Of a stretch of 64,000 nucleotides of DNA, positions 63,929 to 64,000 are shown piece after piece. Within the stretch, counting starts at the first letter, position 1; the number at the start of each line of letters is the position of its first letter. The translations under genes were made by a program, and so were the position numbers. The DNA is taken from the NCBI GenBank assembly GCA_046520405.1, contig JBKGHI010000014.1, positions 7,786 through 71,785 on the forward strand, written 5' to 3'. The notes under the pieces are model-generated. The model made no database searches and was not told the origin of the DNA. It saw only the letters and a list, made by a program, of their open reading frames with translations. The stretch comes from Myxococcus sp046520405. GTDB lineage: Bacteria > Myxococcota > Myxococcia > Myxococcales > Myxococcaceae.

Positions 63929-64000
63929 AGCGCGTTTGATTTCCTGCCGACGAGGTCTTCACGGGGCTGGGGCGCACGGGCGCCCGCTTCGCGGTGGACC
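63910..64000 (-). CDS. C-terminal end of a gene entering from the right
   Basis: The last 29 codons of a minus-strand frame, ending PREDLVGRKSNALWRQAR, overlap the next start by 19 bases, as is usual in this series. Too short to identify. The frame is chosen because the other two contain an early stop or unusual composition. Confidence 0.35.
   Translation of the reverse strand, partial: VHREAGARAPQPREDLVGRKSNALWRQAR

Larger units (their letters stand above)
57600..64000. mobile_element. Prophage, left part; right end outside the window
   Basis: It begins with a recombinase facing the junction in a broken hydrolase gene, then divergent regulatory DNA, a plus-strand lipoprotein/DUF2379-like pair, a bidirectional terminator, and at least nine minus-strand genes with overlapping starts and stops. 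Six or more of those encode short proteins with a single N- or C-terminal membrane segment, and one is a GH19 lysin. No tail, baseplate or portal gene is seen. It runs past the right edge. Confidence 0.8.

Overview
The window is high-GC DNA (roughly 70 percent by eye) with dense, often overlapping genes. It looks like a Myxococcus or close relative. Supporting marks are two proteins with MYXO-CTERM-type tails, an aibR-aibA-aibB-aibC-mvaS cluster (the alternative isovaleryl-CoA route of Myxococcus xanthus), many two-component genes including two sigma-54 activators, an OmpA protein with calcium-type repeats beside a giant surface protein, and a prophage carrying a lipoprotein/DUF2379-like pair known from myxobacteria.

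Layout. 1-2.2 kb: globin-coupled histidine kinase with a dual-receiver regulator and a second regulator, cut by the left edge. 2.6-5.9 kb: LysM cell-wall protein, MerC-like protein and a decayed ABC transporter. 5.9-12.6 kb: LysR, two TetR regulators, a POTRA-barrel protein, a DUF6232-like protein and a patatin lipase, all on the minus strand. 12.6-19.5 kb: secreted subtilase, BON/SRPBCC protein, phosphoribosyltransferase, fatty acid desaturase. 19.7-36.9 kb: a PAS kinase and NtrC-type activator, a lone receiver gene, a 2756-residue repeat protein, an OmpA barrel, a FecR protein and a CHASE2 protein. The receiver gene and the giant gene are each preceded by a sigma-54 promoter and an identical 23-bp dyad. 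37.1-40.7 kb: REC-GAF-degenerate GGDEF, then a compact operon of Asp/Asn beta-hydroxylase, Nif11 peptide and sulfotransferase. 40.7-45.2 kb: DUF6232-like protein, pseudo-receiver, and a second NtrC/kinase pair. 45.3-49.9 kb: aib-mvaS operon with a visible AibR-type operator. 50.0-57.2 kb: Hsp20, small secreted proteins, and a minus-strand operon for an atypical P1B ATPase with HMA2-like, small membrane and EcsC/TerB-like partners. 57.3-64 kb: a glycosyl hydrolase gene cut by a prophage, running off the right edge.

The prophage has a tyrosine recombinase, a SitA-like lipoprotein with a downstream immunity candidate, and a long minus-strand series of small membrane-anchored proteins around a membrane-anchored GH19 lysin. 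No tail gene is visible, which fits a membrane-containing tailless phage, but the deciding capsid and ATPase genes would lie outside the window.

Many otherwise intact genes carry a single-base frameshift, nearly always one missing G or C. This looks more like a sequence or assembly error pattern than mass gene death. The ABC transporter locus is different: it has both insertions and deletions and has lost most of its ATPase, so it is probably truly dead. Frameshifted genes are given their inferred full extent.
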